This document shows, piece by piece, positions 33,249 through 41,933 of a stretch of 64,000 nt of DNA. The notes beneath the pieces were generated by a model, which ran no database searches, had not been told where the DNA came from, and worked only from the letters and a program-made list of their open reading frames with translations. This DNA comes from Chryseobacterium capnotolerans (GTDB lineage Bacteria > Bacteroidota > Bacteroidia > Flavobacteriales > Weeksellaceae): positions 1,121,001-1,185,000 of the forward strand of contig NZ_CP065589.1 of the NCBI RefSeq assembly GCF_021278965.1, given 5' to 3'. The position numbers and the translations under genes are program-made. How positions within the stretch are numbered: position 1 is the stretch's first letter; every line of letters starts with the position of its first letter.

Positions 33249-36231
33249 TATCTTGTGTTTGAATTCTTGTTATTTTAAAAGTAACTGTGCTTTTCTCTCG
33301 AGGAGAAACTACAGATAAGCTGTAGTTCTCAGCATTGAGAACCTCCTGACTGATACTCAACCCCATTCCTCTACCATGATTTTTACGAGAAAATCCCATA
33401 ATAAATATCCTGTCTTGATCCTGAATATTGATTTCTATTCCATTATTAGATATATAAACTCCAGTATCATCAGCATGTAACCTTATAATCTTTTCTTCAG
33501 TATTACTTTGATTTAACCAATAGATGGCATTATCAATGAGATTAACAAATACCGGATAAAATGTAGAACGAAAACCAAATAGCTTATGGCTCGCAAAAGC
33601 TTTCGTATGTTTAAATTGAATATTATGACGTTCAAAGCGAGATTTAAATAAGTCAATAAGGAAAGTTTTGATCTCCAATAATCCAATATCTTCTCTTCTT
33701 CTATTTAAACGCCTATTTAAAGGTGTAAAAAGATTTAAATAGCCATCTAAATGTTCAAAACTTACTTTAATATTATTGTAAACCCCGTCTAATTGTTCAT
33801 TTACATCTGACCAAGCTTTTAAATCCTTAATACTACTTCTAATTGATTTAACAGTGCTACTAAATTCGTGATGTAATATTCCTACTGCTAAACCTAACTG
33901 ACTTAATTCAATATCAGCTTGTACACGCTCTCTCAGATCATCTAATTCTTCTGCTAGAGCATCAGAAATCTGATCGTTTGTAATAATATTACCGTCATTA
34001 TCTTTTTCAATATAAAAGCTTTCAAATTGACGGATAATACGATCCATTATATGAGTATTTCTTTGGCTAATCATCTCGATTTCATCCTCCATCCTTTTTC
34101 GTTCTTCGACCAAATCAAAATCATCAGTTTCATTGATACTTAGGTTCTTGAATTTATCTTTTACGGATCGAATTTGATAATCTAGATCAATCATGAGTTG
34201 TCCTGTCACTTCTTTTATTTTTTGTGAAACATCAGTAACAATCTCATTTGTTTCTATTCGTTTTTTAGTATTAACCTTTACTGCTTCAGTAGAGATAAAT
34301 TCAACAGCTTGTTCTAAACGTTTTCTTTTGCTTATTTCTAAATTTAGTTTTTCACTATAATTAGAAATTATTTTATCTACTTCTGTTATAGCATTTCTAA
34401 ATAGTGTCTCTTCCAATATTCTATATTCAGACAGGTAGGTATCAAAATCAATTCTTACACTTTTGGAAATAGTAAACCCTTTCGGACTGGTAACAGTAAT
34501 ACTTCTTTTATATTCTGATAGTTTTTGTCTCGTTTCAAATTCAACGTCAATTACTTTTTGACTAGCCTCCTCCAAATCTTTAATATATATTACCGTATTG
34601 AGTTGAATTTGAGCTTCATCGAGAATTAAATTAATATCTTTTTCATATTTATTTTCATTCAGTTTTTTAAAAAAAAGATCCAAAGCTTTTACAAAATTCT
34701 CTTTTTTTCCTTTAGCTAATTTATCACGTCTTTCAAGTGCTTTGTAAAGATTATTACGTTCATTTTTTTTCTCATTATAAAACTCTGATTGTGGTGTTTT
34801 ACTTTGGATATCAAAAAAATCAGCAGCTAATTGTATAAAAAAGTTTTTTAGGATAGCTTGTAATTGTCTGTATGCTTTATTCTCAATAAATCCTTCTCTA
34901 CCTGCTTTTTCTACTAATTTATAGTTTCCATTATGAGAAATATTTATTGTTCCAAACATTCTTCTATAAGAGAAAAAGTAAGTTGAAGCTCTTTTAGAAC
35001 GGTTTTTTTCTATATCTAAAAAATCATAATCAGAATCACCGTATGGAAGTACTCTTATATTATCTTTATAAATGTAAAGTCCTCCAAACTTTTCAGTCTT
35101 TGCTGTTAATCTATTCCAATTTTCTAAATCAACTACTGAATCTTTTAGTTGTCCTTGAACATAAGCAAGATTAATTTCAAAACCTCCACAGTCTGTAGGT
35201 TTCAAATTATTACCGGACCAATTTACAATATGATCGAATTTTTTTTCTCTATATATTTGAATATCACCTTTAAATTGACCGAATTCATCAAACTTACCTT
35301 TAAAATGATGATCTGCTAATTCAAATTCATCAGGAGTGAAAAATTGCTCTTTATCAATTAGATTAATATATAAGTTATCATCACCTTTGTAATCCCTAAA
35401 ATTTATGTCTATAATAGGTTTTGGATGATTAGGTGTCATCGTATTATGGAATCCAATCAACATTTTTTCTATTTTGGTTGCATCCTTGGAACCTTTGTCA
35501 CCATCAATATCGAATAGTAAATTTTCGCTAACGGGAGATATGTAAAAGAAAGTTCCACCTCTATCAGATTGTTCAATATTGAAATCACTAACAAGTTTAT
35601 CATTTAAATCTTTTGGATTAACTTGTAAAGAGTTTACTGTTTCTGAAATCTTGGAGAAATCTCTCCCAGAAATGATATTTTTGTCTAAAAGACTTTCAAG
35701 AGATTCTTGGACTTCTTGTTTTAATTCATTAATGTCATTTTCATTCGGTAATACATCAAATTCTTTTATAGGTATTACTATATCTTCAAGATTAATTCCA
35801 GGTAATTCAAATATTTCCCAATTAATTAGAATTACTACAATTTTATGTTTTTCTTTTCTGTTTTTTGCTTTAGTAATTATTAAAACTTGTTTTCCTATTG
35901 AAGCAATTGCAAGCCTACCTATACCTTTCTCTCCCATAATTGGTCTAGAAGGTTTTGTGTTATCAGTAGGAGGAAGTGCAGTTTTTGAATTAATAAATTT
36001 ACTTTCAGTACCAATAGTAAGCCATCTGGATTCAAATTCATCTCTGGTCATTCCTAGGCCATCATCTCTTAGTATAAGTAAATTTTCTTTACGTATAAAA
36101 TCTATATCAAACTTATCAGCATATGCATCGTGAGCATTCTTAATAAGCTCGTTAATAGCTGTTGGGATACCAGCAATTTGCTGTCTCCCTAGTAAATCTA
36201 GTGCTCTAGCTCTTGTTTTAAATTTTGCCAT
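33241..36231 (-). CDS. Double-GHKL ATPase: N-terminal MORC/Hsp90-like, C-terminal histidine-kinase-like
   Basis: A 996-residue protein. The N-terminal ATPase has an N box (INELIKNAHDAYADKFDIDF), G1 (LLILRDDGLGMTRDEF) and G2 (IMGEKGIGRLAIASIG). A long coiled-coil-rich middle follows (about 470-780). The C-terminal part looks like a histidine kinase core: GILHHEFSSTVKSIR with His 787/788 as possible phosphoacceptor, N box VFVNLIDNAIYW (about 895), G1 YISNNGIE and G2 GRGMGLSIS. It overlaps the methyltransferase gene by 14 bases. It probably senses something (DNA state or phage) and signals to the receiver protein downstream. Confidence 0.82.
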   Translation of the reverse strand: MAKFKTRARALDLLGRQQIAGIPTAINELIKNAHDAYADKFDIDFIRKENLLILRDDGLGMTRDEFESRWLTIGTESKFINSKTALPPTDNTKPSRPIMGEKGIGRLAIASIGKQVLIITKAKNRKEKHKIVVILINWEIFELPGINLEDIVIPIKEFDVLPNENDINELKQEVQESLESLLDKNIISGRDFSKISETVNSLQVNPKDLNDKLVSDFNIEQSDRGGTFFYISPVSENLLFDIDGDKGSKDATKIEKMLIGFHNTMTPNHPKPIIDINFRDYKGDDNLYINLIDKEQFFTPDEFELADHHFKGKFDEFGQFKGDIQIYREKKFDHIVNWSGNNLKPTDCGGFEINLAYVQGQLKDSVVDLENWNRLTAKTEKFGGLYIYKDNIRVLPYGDSDYDFLDIEKNRSKRASTYFFSYRRMFGTINISHNGNYKLVEKAGREGFIENKAYRQLQAILKNFFIQLAADFFDIQSKTPQSEFYNEKKNERNNLYKALERRDKLAKGKKENFVKALDLFFKKLNENKYEKDINLILDEAQIQLNTVIYIKDLEEASQKVIDVEFETRQKLSEYKRSITVTSPKGFTISKSVRIDFDTYLSEYRILEETLFRNAITEVDKIISNYSEKLNLEISKRKRLEQAVEFISTEAVKVNTKKRIETNEIVTDVSQKIKEVTGQLMIDLDYQIRSVKDKFKNLSINETDDFDLVEERKRMEDEIEMISQRNTHIMDRIIRQFESFYIEKDNDGNIITNDQISDALAEELDDLRERVQADIELSQLGLAVGILHHEFSSTVKSIRSSIKDLKAWSDVNEQLDGVYNNIKVSFEHLDGYLNLFTPLNRRLNRRREDIGLLEIKTFLIDLFKSRFERHNIQFKHTKAFASHKLFGFRSTFYPVFVNLIDNAIYWLNQSNTEEKIIRLHADDTGVYISNNGIEINIQDQDRIFIMGFSRKNHGRGMGLSISQEVLNAENYSLSVVSPREKSTVTFKITRIQTQDND

Positions 36232-37285
36232 TGATATAATTTTGAATTATTGCCTTCCCAATAGCTTTTGCATAAGTTGGGGGCACTGCATTGCCAATCA
36301 TTCTTGCAATACTTTCAGTACTATTACCAATAAATTTATAAGTTTTTGGAAAGGACTGAAGAGTAGCCCCTTCTCTCAAAGATATAGCACGATCTTCTTC
36401 AGGATGAGCAAATCTACCATTAGAAAAGCTGAAAAATTTTGTAGTTATTGTTGGAGAGGGTTTATCCCAATACATTCTACCATAAATGTCTTTAAATCCA
36501 TTTATCTTTTTATAGTGACAAGGTGCAGCTAGTCTTTTGTCATAAACATAAGACAACCTAGTTCCTCCATTATGTGGAGTTAAACTAAGTCTTTCAAGGT
36601 TAAGTTCACTCAACCCGGCAACCGAATGCATAAATTCAGATTTATCTTTATGTCCATGGTTTACCTTTGGAAAACCATTATGTTCACCTAAAACATCTCT
36701 GACAGTAACTTTTTTTGTATTTAGCGCTATAGGTTGAAGTTCTTTAGTACTTAATCTATTTGCGATTAGGGTGAATCTTTTACGATGTTGAGGTACTCCA
36801 TAATTGCTTACCTCATGAATATTTGCATGAACTGCATATCCGTTTGTACGAAGCCAAACTATAAAGTTTTCCAAGCCACTTTCATGTTGTCGCTTTAAAA
36901 CCCCAGGAACATTTTCCACGACTACATGGCCAGGGTTAAAATATTCTACAAAACGTCTGAATTCTTTTAGTAAATCTTTTGACTTGTTAGACTTTTTCTT
37001 ATCAGTATTGATAATACTCCAAAACTGACATGGACTGCAACCTATTAGTAATAGATTATCATCATTTTTTTTAAGTTTTAACGTTTCTTCAAGAGTTTCT
37101 TCTTTTAGTTCAAATACATCAGCATGAATAAACTCTGCACCTTTAATATTAGCTTCATAAGTTTTTTTACAAGAGATATCATGATCAATTCCTGCTATTA
37201 TTTCAATTCCTGCTTGTTGCATACCACAACTCATTCCACCCCCAGAGCAGAAGAAATCAACAGCTTTAATTTTTTTGTCGGACAT
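36218..37285 (-). CDS. dcm: DNA (cytosine-5) methyltransferase
   Basis: A 355-residue C5-cytosine MTase, first gene of the minus-strand operon. Motif I is KAVDFFCSGGGMSCGMQQ, motif IV LLIGCSPCQFWS with the catalytic Cys 86, motif VI VVENVPGV, motif VIII PQHRKRFTLIA, and motif X IGNAVPP. The target-recognition region is short (about 185-290). It methylates cytosine within an unknown site; with the HNH nuclease and Vsr it forms a plausible restriction-modification set. The symbol is used for the family, not to claim a CCWGG site. Confidence 0.93.
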   Translation of the reverse strand: MSDKKIKAVDFFCSGGGMSCGMQQAGIEIIAGIDHDISCKKTYEANIKGAEFIHADVFELKEETLEETLKLKKNDDNLLLIGCSPCQFWSIINTDKKKSNKSKDLLKEFRRFVEYFNPGHVVVENVPGVLKRQHESGLENFIVWLRTNGYAVHANIHEVSNYGVPQHRKRFTLIANRLSTKELQPIALNTKKVTVRDVLGEHNGFPKVNHGHKDKSEFMHSVAGLSELNLERLSLTPHNGGTRLSYVYDKRLAAPCHYKKINGFKDIYGRMYWDKPSPTITTKFFSFSNGRFAHPEEDRAISLREGATLQSFPKTYKFIGNSTESIARMIGNAVPPTYAKAIGKAIIQNYINGKI

Positions 37286-37321
37286 TAATTTAATTTACTA
37301 TTTTGAAATTATTAGTAATTG

Positions 37322-37352
37322 CAAAAATATACAAAATAAAAATTACATAAAA
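37322..37352 (-). promoter_or_regulatory. Candidate promoter of the defence operon
   Basis: On the minus strand, TATTTTTG (37329-37322) matches TAnnTTTG, with TTTT 19 bases upstream at the -33 place. It is 37 bases before the methyltransferase ATG, the first gene of the operon. Confidence 0.4.
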
Positions 37353-37661
37353 TGATAGTTAATCGGTTTGTAATCAATTGAATATAACATGATTGTAATA
37401 TTTCAACCTTTGATAACAATATTATGTAGTTTTATTTTATATCTACTACGGAAAACCGTAAGTAATTTGTGGAATTTCCTATATTTTCTAATATCAAATA
37501 ACAAATAATGAGATTGATAGTGAGTTAAAAATTCAAGGAAATTTATTTGGAATTTTATACAGTAGTTGTATGAGATCTATTTGTAACATGTTTTTATTTT
37601 TCAATGGTTATTTACAAATATATAAATTTTTTGCTTTTTATCAACATGCTTTGAATTATAC
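37353..37661. other. AT-rich gap upstream of the defence operon
   Basis: About 310 very AT-rich bases between the operon promoter and the terminator of the lipid operon. Several short runs and imperfect direct repeats are present, but I see no gene, tRNA or attachment site. It marks one end of the defence island. Confidence 0.4.
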
Positions 37662-37694
37662 AAAAATACTTACTTTAGATAAGTAAGTATTTTT
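37662..37694. terminator. Terminator of the lipid operon
   Basis: AAAAATACTTACTT (37662-37675) pairs perfectly with AAGTAAGTATTTTT (37681-37694) around TAGAT. The A/T flanks make it usable in both directions; it lies 25 bases past the last gene of the minus-strand operon. Confidence 0.9.
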
Positions 37695-37718
37695 TTATTT
37701 TGGACCGATATTTTATTC

Positions 37719-38255
37719 TTAAGAAATTATTTCTACTTGTGGATATAAATATTTTTTCAATTTTTTAACCGGCAAATACACAAACACCACAGACAAAATC
37801 CCAGCTAGTGTTCCCACAACAACAGCCATCGCCGTAGCATCCAGCTTATAATCCTTAGAAAAATTATACTGTCCTAAAAAAAGCATTGCTAACACCAAGG
37901 AACAGGTAATCACTCCATGCAGAATACTCAGCTTGGTCATTAGCTTATTAATATTCAACGCTTCATCTACGGTAAACTCAATGGCGCCTTGTCCGGCGGC
38001 ATCTGTGACTCTTTTGATGATGTCTATGGTGAGGACAACGGGGAGAAACAGGGCCATGGGTAGGGTAAGGCGGGCCAGGTTTTGTTCGCCGGAGAAAAAA
38101 TGGGTGTAGCCTAATTCTTTGAAGCTGGCATAGGCGATGATGAAATTGAAAAATACATTCGGAAGGACATAGTAAATCGTACGCTTGATGAGAAAGCGTT
38201 TAAGGGTAGTTTTTTTGAGCTTTTTAGGCGGCTTCGGCTTAAATTTCAATTTCAT
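37719..38255 (-). CDS. Membrane protein ending the lipid operon
   Basis: A 178-residue protein with a very basic N-terminus (KLKFKPKPPKKLKKTTLKRF) and about four membrane segments (ending AMAVVVGTLAGILSVVFVYL). It starts inside the stop of the upstream gene (ATGA overlap), so it is translated together with the acyltransferase. Possible roles are handling or flipping of the lipid product. No family recognised. Confidence 0.78.
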   Translation of the reverse strand: MKLKFKPKPPKKLKKTTLKRFLIKRTIYYVLPNVFFNFIIAYASFKELGYTHFFSGEQNLARLTLPMALFLPVVLTIDIIKRVTDAAGQGAIEFTVDEALNINKLMTKLSILHGVITCSLVLAMLFLGQYNFSKDYKLDATAMAVVVGTLAGILSVVFVYLPVKKLKKYLYPQVEIIS

Positions 38256-39502
38256 GAGGTGGTCATAAGCGCTATGGCTTTCTCTTTTATTGTAGCGGCT
38301 TCGGCTTTGGGAAGGAAGTCTTCGTTGGACAAAAATATAAAATCCATCTGATGGTTGTACGTACTTGTCACCAAAGTGTTTGAGTTCAACCAGGGAAATG
38401 CTACGGTTGGACTGAAGATGGTTTCTACACTGAAGTTTTTATAATCGTTGGGGATGTTGATTCTGCCCATATTGGATAAGGTTACATCATGGCCTCCATT
38501 GCTTGATTTAAGCATGGAGATCATACGGTCAACAATCGGGTGCATCTGCTCACCCATCCACAGCAGTTCGCGGGCTTCCATTTTTCCTATTTTCTGAACA
38601 AGGTCTTTTTTAATCTGTCTGGCATTGTTCAACAGATCGGAGCTTCCTTTTTTAATCGCAAGGTCAACCGTTGGAGCAAAAGCAAATAAATGATCTTCTT
38701 TGATCTCGGGAATAAAATGACGGACATCCACCGGACTGATGACCTTACCTTTGGCGTCTTTCCCTTTTATTTCCTGGAAAGCCTGCATAAACGCGGAACA
38801 CAATAAAGCATGTACGGAAACGCCGTTAGCTTTGCATCTCTCCGTAATTTGGGCTGTGGTTGCCGGATCCAGTTTCTGGTGAAGAACATAGTCTTTTCCA
38901 AGGTTTCTCTTTTTACTTTTTTGCTGTAACATAAAGAAGAACCTGGCGAAGGTCAGATAAAGTTTGGCTTTGAATTTTTTACTTTTTACATTAAAGTTGG
39001 AAGGTAAAAATTCATCTACGGAAGTGAAAGCCTCATAAGGTTCTAATTCTAAAGCAGGATTGTCCAAAAGCTGAAGAAGTTCCTTCATTAAAGTTACTCC
39101 TGTGGTTCCATCTGAAATACAATGAGGGATGGCCCAAAATACTTCAGAAACATCCTGTCCTCTTACCCAGACTACACGGGCAAGCGGTGTTTTTTCTTCC
39201 TCAAATAAGATTTTCCATTCTTTTTGAGACTCTGTCAACCAGTCTTCATCGGTTTTTCTTTCTACAATGCGGAGTGGGATAGGAGCAATCTCTTTTTCTT
39301 CTATAAAAAAAGGATATTTCTCAGTTTTAGAGTCTATAACCACTCTTAGCAACGCATGTTTCTGCTGGATTTTTTCCAGAGCAGTTTTAAAGTTCTGCTC
39401 CGGAAGTTCTCCTTTTATTTTAGCGGTAAATATACAGTTTACGGGTGTTTCGGGATCTACATACATGATCCTTTCCACCATCATTAGTTTTCTTTTGATC
39501 AT
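38252..39502 (-). CDS. Condensation-type acyltransferase (PapA5-like), copy 2
   Basis: A 416-residue protein of the NRPS-condensation/acyltransferase superfamily. The catalytic motif is VFWAIPHCISDGTTGV: HCxxxDG rather than the classical HHxxxDG, the second His being a Cys. The solvent channel region has FSVETIFSPT and the DFxFLSNEDFLP segment of the C-terminal domain. Such enzymes esterify hydroxyls with acyl chains. It overlaps both neighbours by four bases. It is a paralogue of the next gene. Confidence 0.82.
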   Translation of the reverse strand: MIKRKLMMVERIMYVDPETPVNCIFTAKIKGELPEQNFKTALEKIQQKHALLRVVIDSKTEKYPFFIEEKEIAPIPLRIVERKTDEDWLTESQKEWKILFEEEKTPLARVVWVRGQDVSEVFWAIPHCISDGTTGVTLMKELLQLLDNPALELEPYEAFTSVDEFLPSNFNVKSKKFKAKLYLTFARFFFMLQQKSKKRNLGKDYVLHQKLDPATTAQITERCKANGVSVHALLCSAFMQAFQEIKGKDAKGKVISPVDVRHFIPEIKEDHLFAFAPTVDLAIKKGSSDLLNNARQIKKDLVQKIGKMEARELLWMGEQMHPIVDRMISMLKSSNGGHDVTLSNMGRINIPNDYKNFSVETIFSPTVAFPWLNSNTLVTSTYNHQMDFIFLSNEDFLPKAEAATIKEKAIALMTTS

Positions 39503-40769
39503 GATACGGCTATATATTCCAGTTGAGTTTTAATGATCTTCATGACTTCATCACGGATGGCGAGAGCCTCCGTATAAGGCAAATACCCTTCACTTCCTAC
39601 AAATGAAAAATCCATTTTTCCACGGTAGGTAGAAACTACCATTGTGGTGGTATTCCCCAACGGACCAATTACAGACGGGCTGAAAATAGTATCTACAGAG
39701 AATTCTTTATACTCATGAGGAATCTGAATGCGCCCCAGATTGGAAAACATACAGTCGTTAGAGGATTTTCCGTTCTTTAAAAGTTTGGTGAAATTATTCA
39801 GCGCATCATGCCCGGATTCCATCACCATCATGGTAATATAAGGATCAAGCTTAGAGGTTTTACGCTCTACAGAAGCCTGCATAGCATGTAAATTTTCTAT
39901 AAAGCTCAGCTTTTCGTTAGCAGAAACCACAATCATCAATCCAAAAGCAAAAATATGGTCGTTTTTCACCTGGGTGGCAAAACGTCTGATATCTACAGGA
40001 CAGGACACTTTATTAAAAGCTCCGGTTCCTTTTACTTTTTGAAAGCCTGAAGCAAAGCAGCACTTAAAAACGTGTTCACGGTAGCACCATTGGATTTGCA
40101 ATAGGAAATCAACTGTTGGCTTATGGTTTCATCTACTTTCCAACTGATTAAATAATCATTTTGACGGTCAATAGATTTTTTACCAGTAGGAATAACCTTA
40201 ATAGCTGTAGCGGCTAATCTTCCAATGAATTTGGCTTTTAATTTTTGCTTTCGGCTGTTTAAAATATTTGCTGGAACTACATCCTCAATACCTAAAATAG
40301 GGTTTTCTATTCCAATATCTGCATTGGGATTATCCAGTACTTTTAAAAATTCGTTGAGAAAAGCCATTGCAGAACCACCATCGCATAAACAATGGTGGAA
40401 CGCAAAAAGCATGTCAGAAACGTTTTCTCCCTTAAGCCAGACAAATCGGATCAGGGGTAATTTTTTAGGGTCAAATAAGGTATTCCATTCTCTTCTGGAT
40501 TCTTCCTGCCAGTGATCCTCGCTTTTTCGGGCAACGATACGTACCGGAATGGAAATTGGGTTTTCAGGAACATCAAACCAAGGAATGTTTTTCTCATCGT
40601 GAGCGATCAACGCTTTTAACCACGGATGCTTTTTCTGGATTTGAGCCAAAGCCTGCTGGATATCCTTTAATGCAAAGGTACCTCTGAGTCTGAAAGGGAT
40701 CACCGCATTGAACGGTTCTGTTCCGTCTCCCAGTAACATTCGTTCGCCAAATAACAATCTTCTTTTCAT
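39499..40769 (-). pseudogene. Condensation-type acyltransferase, copy 1, frame broken
   Basis: The N-terminal two-thirds (40769 to about 40041) ends ATVNTFLSAALLQAFKK; the C-terminal third (to 39499) resumes in another frame with VKGTGAFNKVSCPVDIRRFA. The join is a run of five A (coding strand; 40036-40040): with six the protein is continuous, about 423 residues, and aligns with the neighbouring copy. The active site is intact: AFHHCLCDGGSA has HHxxxDG. As the neighbour starts four bases inside its end, translation should run through; hence an assembly error is likely. Confidence 0.8.
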
Positions 40770-40772
40770 AGG

Positions 40773-41933
40773 CTATACAGACGCTAATGTGGAATGTTCC
40801 TGTACAAAGTTTTCAAGCAATTCTACCGCTTTATCATTACCTCCGGCAAGATTAAACGTATTTTGAACTTCCTGAGCGGCAGCTCTGTATTTAGGATTTT
40901 CCAGTAATTCAAAAACGGTTTCACGAAGAGCTTCTACACGTAGTCTCTTGTATCGGATGCTGATTCCGCAGCCTGCCTGCTCAATTAATTTCGCAATATG
41001 AAAATGGTCATAAGCAATAGGAGTGATTAACATCGGTAATCCGTTACGGAAGGTATCATTCACAGTATTGAAACCACCGTGGCAGATTACCATATCCATC
41101 CTTTGCATTACCGCAGATTGAGGCACAAAGCTGTTCACAATAAAGTTCTCCGGCCATTCTTCAAAGATTTCCGGTGGAGTAGCGGCAATCACCGTTACCG
41201 GCTGATCTTTAAATGCAGCGATGATCTTTTCAAAGAAAGCCTTTCTGATGTCTACCAATAAAGTTCCCAGTGATACGAAGATCTTTGGCGTGGTAGAAGC
41301 ATTTAATTTATCCCAGTCAAATGGAGCATCGTTCGGACGGCCTTTTACGGGGCCTACAAATTTCATGTGAGAGGGTACAGTATCAAAACCGGCAAAGGCT
41401 TGTGACGTAAATACCATATTTAGTTTATGAGAATGGATGTAAATACCTTCCTCATGAATGCCTACTTCTTTTTGTAAGTCTTTGATTAAATTTTGCTGCC
41501 ATTCCCAGATTTTTGGGGCACTCTTTTCAGTATCTCCCATGACATCCGGTGGAACGGGTGTTGTTGTTACACAAGGAATATTATGTTTATGAGCGAAAAG
41601 CGCACCTCCGAATGTGATACAATCGTTCACGATTACATCAGGCATCCAGCTTTCTGTTAATCGGGTTAATCCAGGCATCATCATTTTAGCAAAAGGAACA
41701 TAGGTTTCTTCCAATGCTAATTTCATCACTTCAGGTCCTGAACAAGCCGGACCATCATCCTGTCTTTTTAAAATTCGGGCAATTTCTTCCTGATAAGGAA
41801 TAAGGTCTTCTTCCGGATAGTAATAAGAACCTCCTTCAGGGATATGTTTGTTGTCTAAAGGCGTAATTCCAAACCATTTTACTTCATGGCCACGAGCAAT
41901 AAGACTGGCTCCCACGCTTAAAGTAGGGCTCAC
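40773..41933 (-). CDS. UGT/MGT-type glycosyltransferase, second of a tandem pair (N-terminal frame break)
   Basis: A GT1/MGT-type glycosyltransferase. The donor-binding signature is CHGGFNTVNDTFRNGLPMLI with PIAYDHFHIA, and the N-terminal domain begins LSVGASLIARGHEVKWFG. The usual start 'SKFLFVVPPF' lies at the end of the upstream frame; one missing base near 41938-41944 splits them. No ATG exists at the right place, so the two glycosyltransferases probably form a single protein. It would transfer a sugar onto the lipid or polyketide product. Confidence 0.83.
   Translation of the reverse strand: MSPTLSVGASLIARGHEVKWFGITPLDNKHIPEGGSYYYPEEDLIPYQEEIARILKRQDDGPACSGPEVMKLALEETYVPFAKMMMPGLTRLTESWMPDVIVNDCITFGGALFAHKHNIPCVTTTPVPPDVMGDTEKSAPKIWEWQQNLIKDLQKEVGIHEEGIYIHSHKLNMVFTSQAFAGFDTVPSHMKFVGPVKGRPNDAPFDWDKLNASTTPKIFVSLGTLLVDIRKAFFEKIIAAFKDQPVTVIAATPPEIFEEWPENFIVNSFVPQSAVMQRMDMVICHGGFNTVNDTFRNGLPMLITPIAYDHFHIAKLIEQAGCGISIRYKRLRVEALRETVFELLENPKYRAAAQEVQNTFNLAGGNDKAVELLENFVQEHSTLASV

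Noticed and set aside
28185..37285. DISARM, BREX or Detocs system
   Set aside because: No DrmA-type helicase, DUF1998 protein, PglX/PglZ or nucleosidase effector is present. The kinase/receiver pair is only analogous to Detocs.
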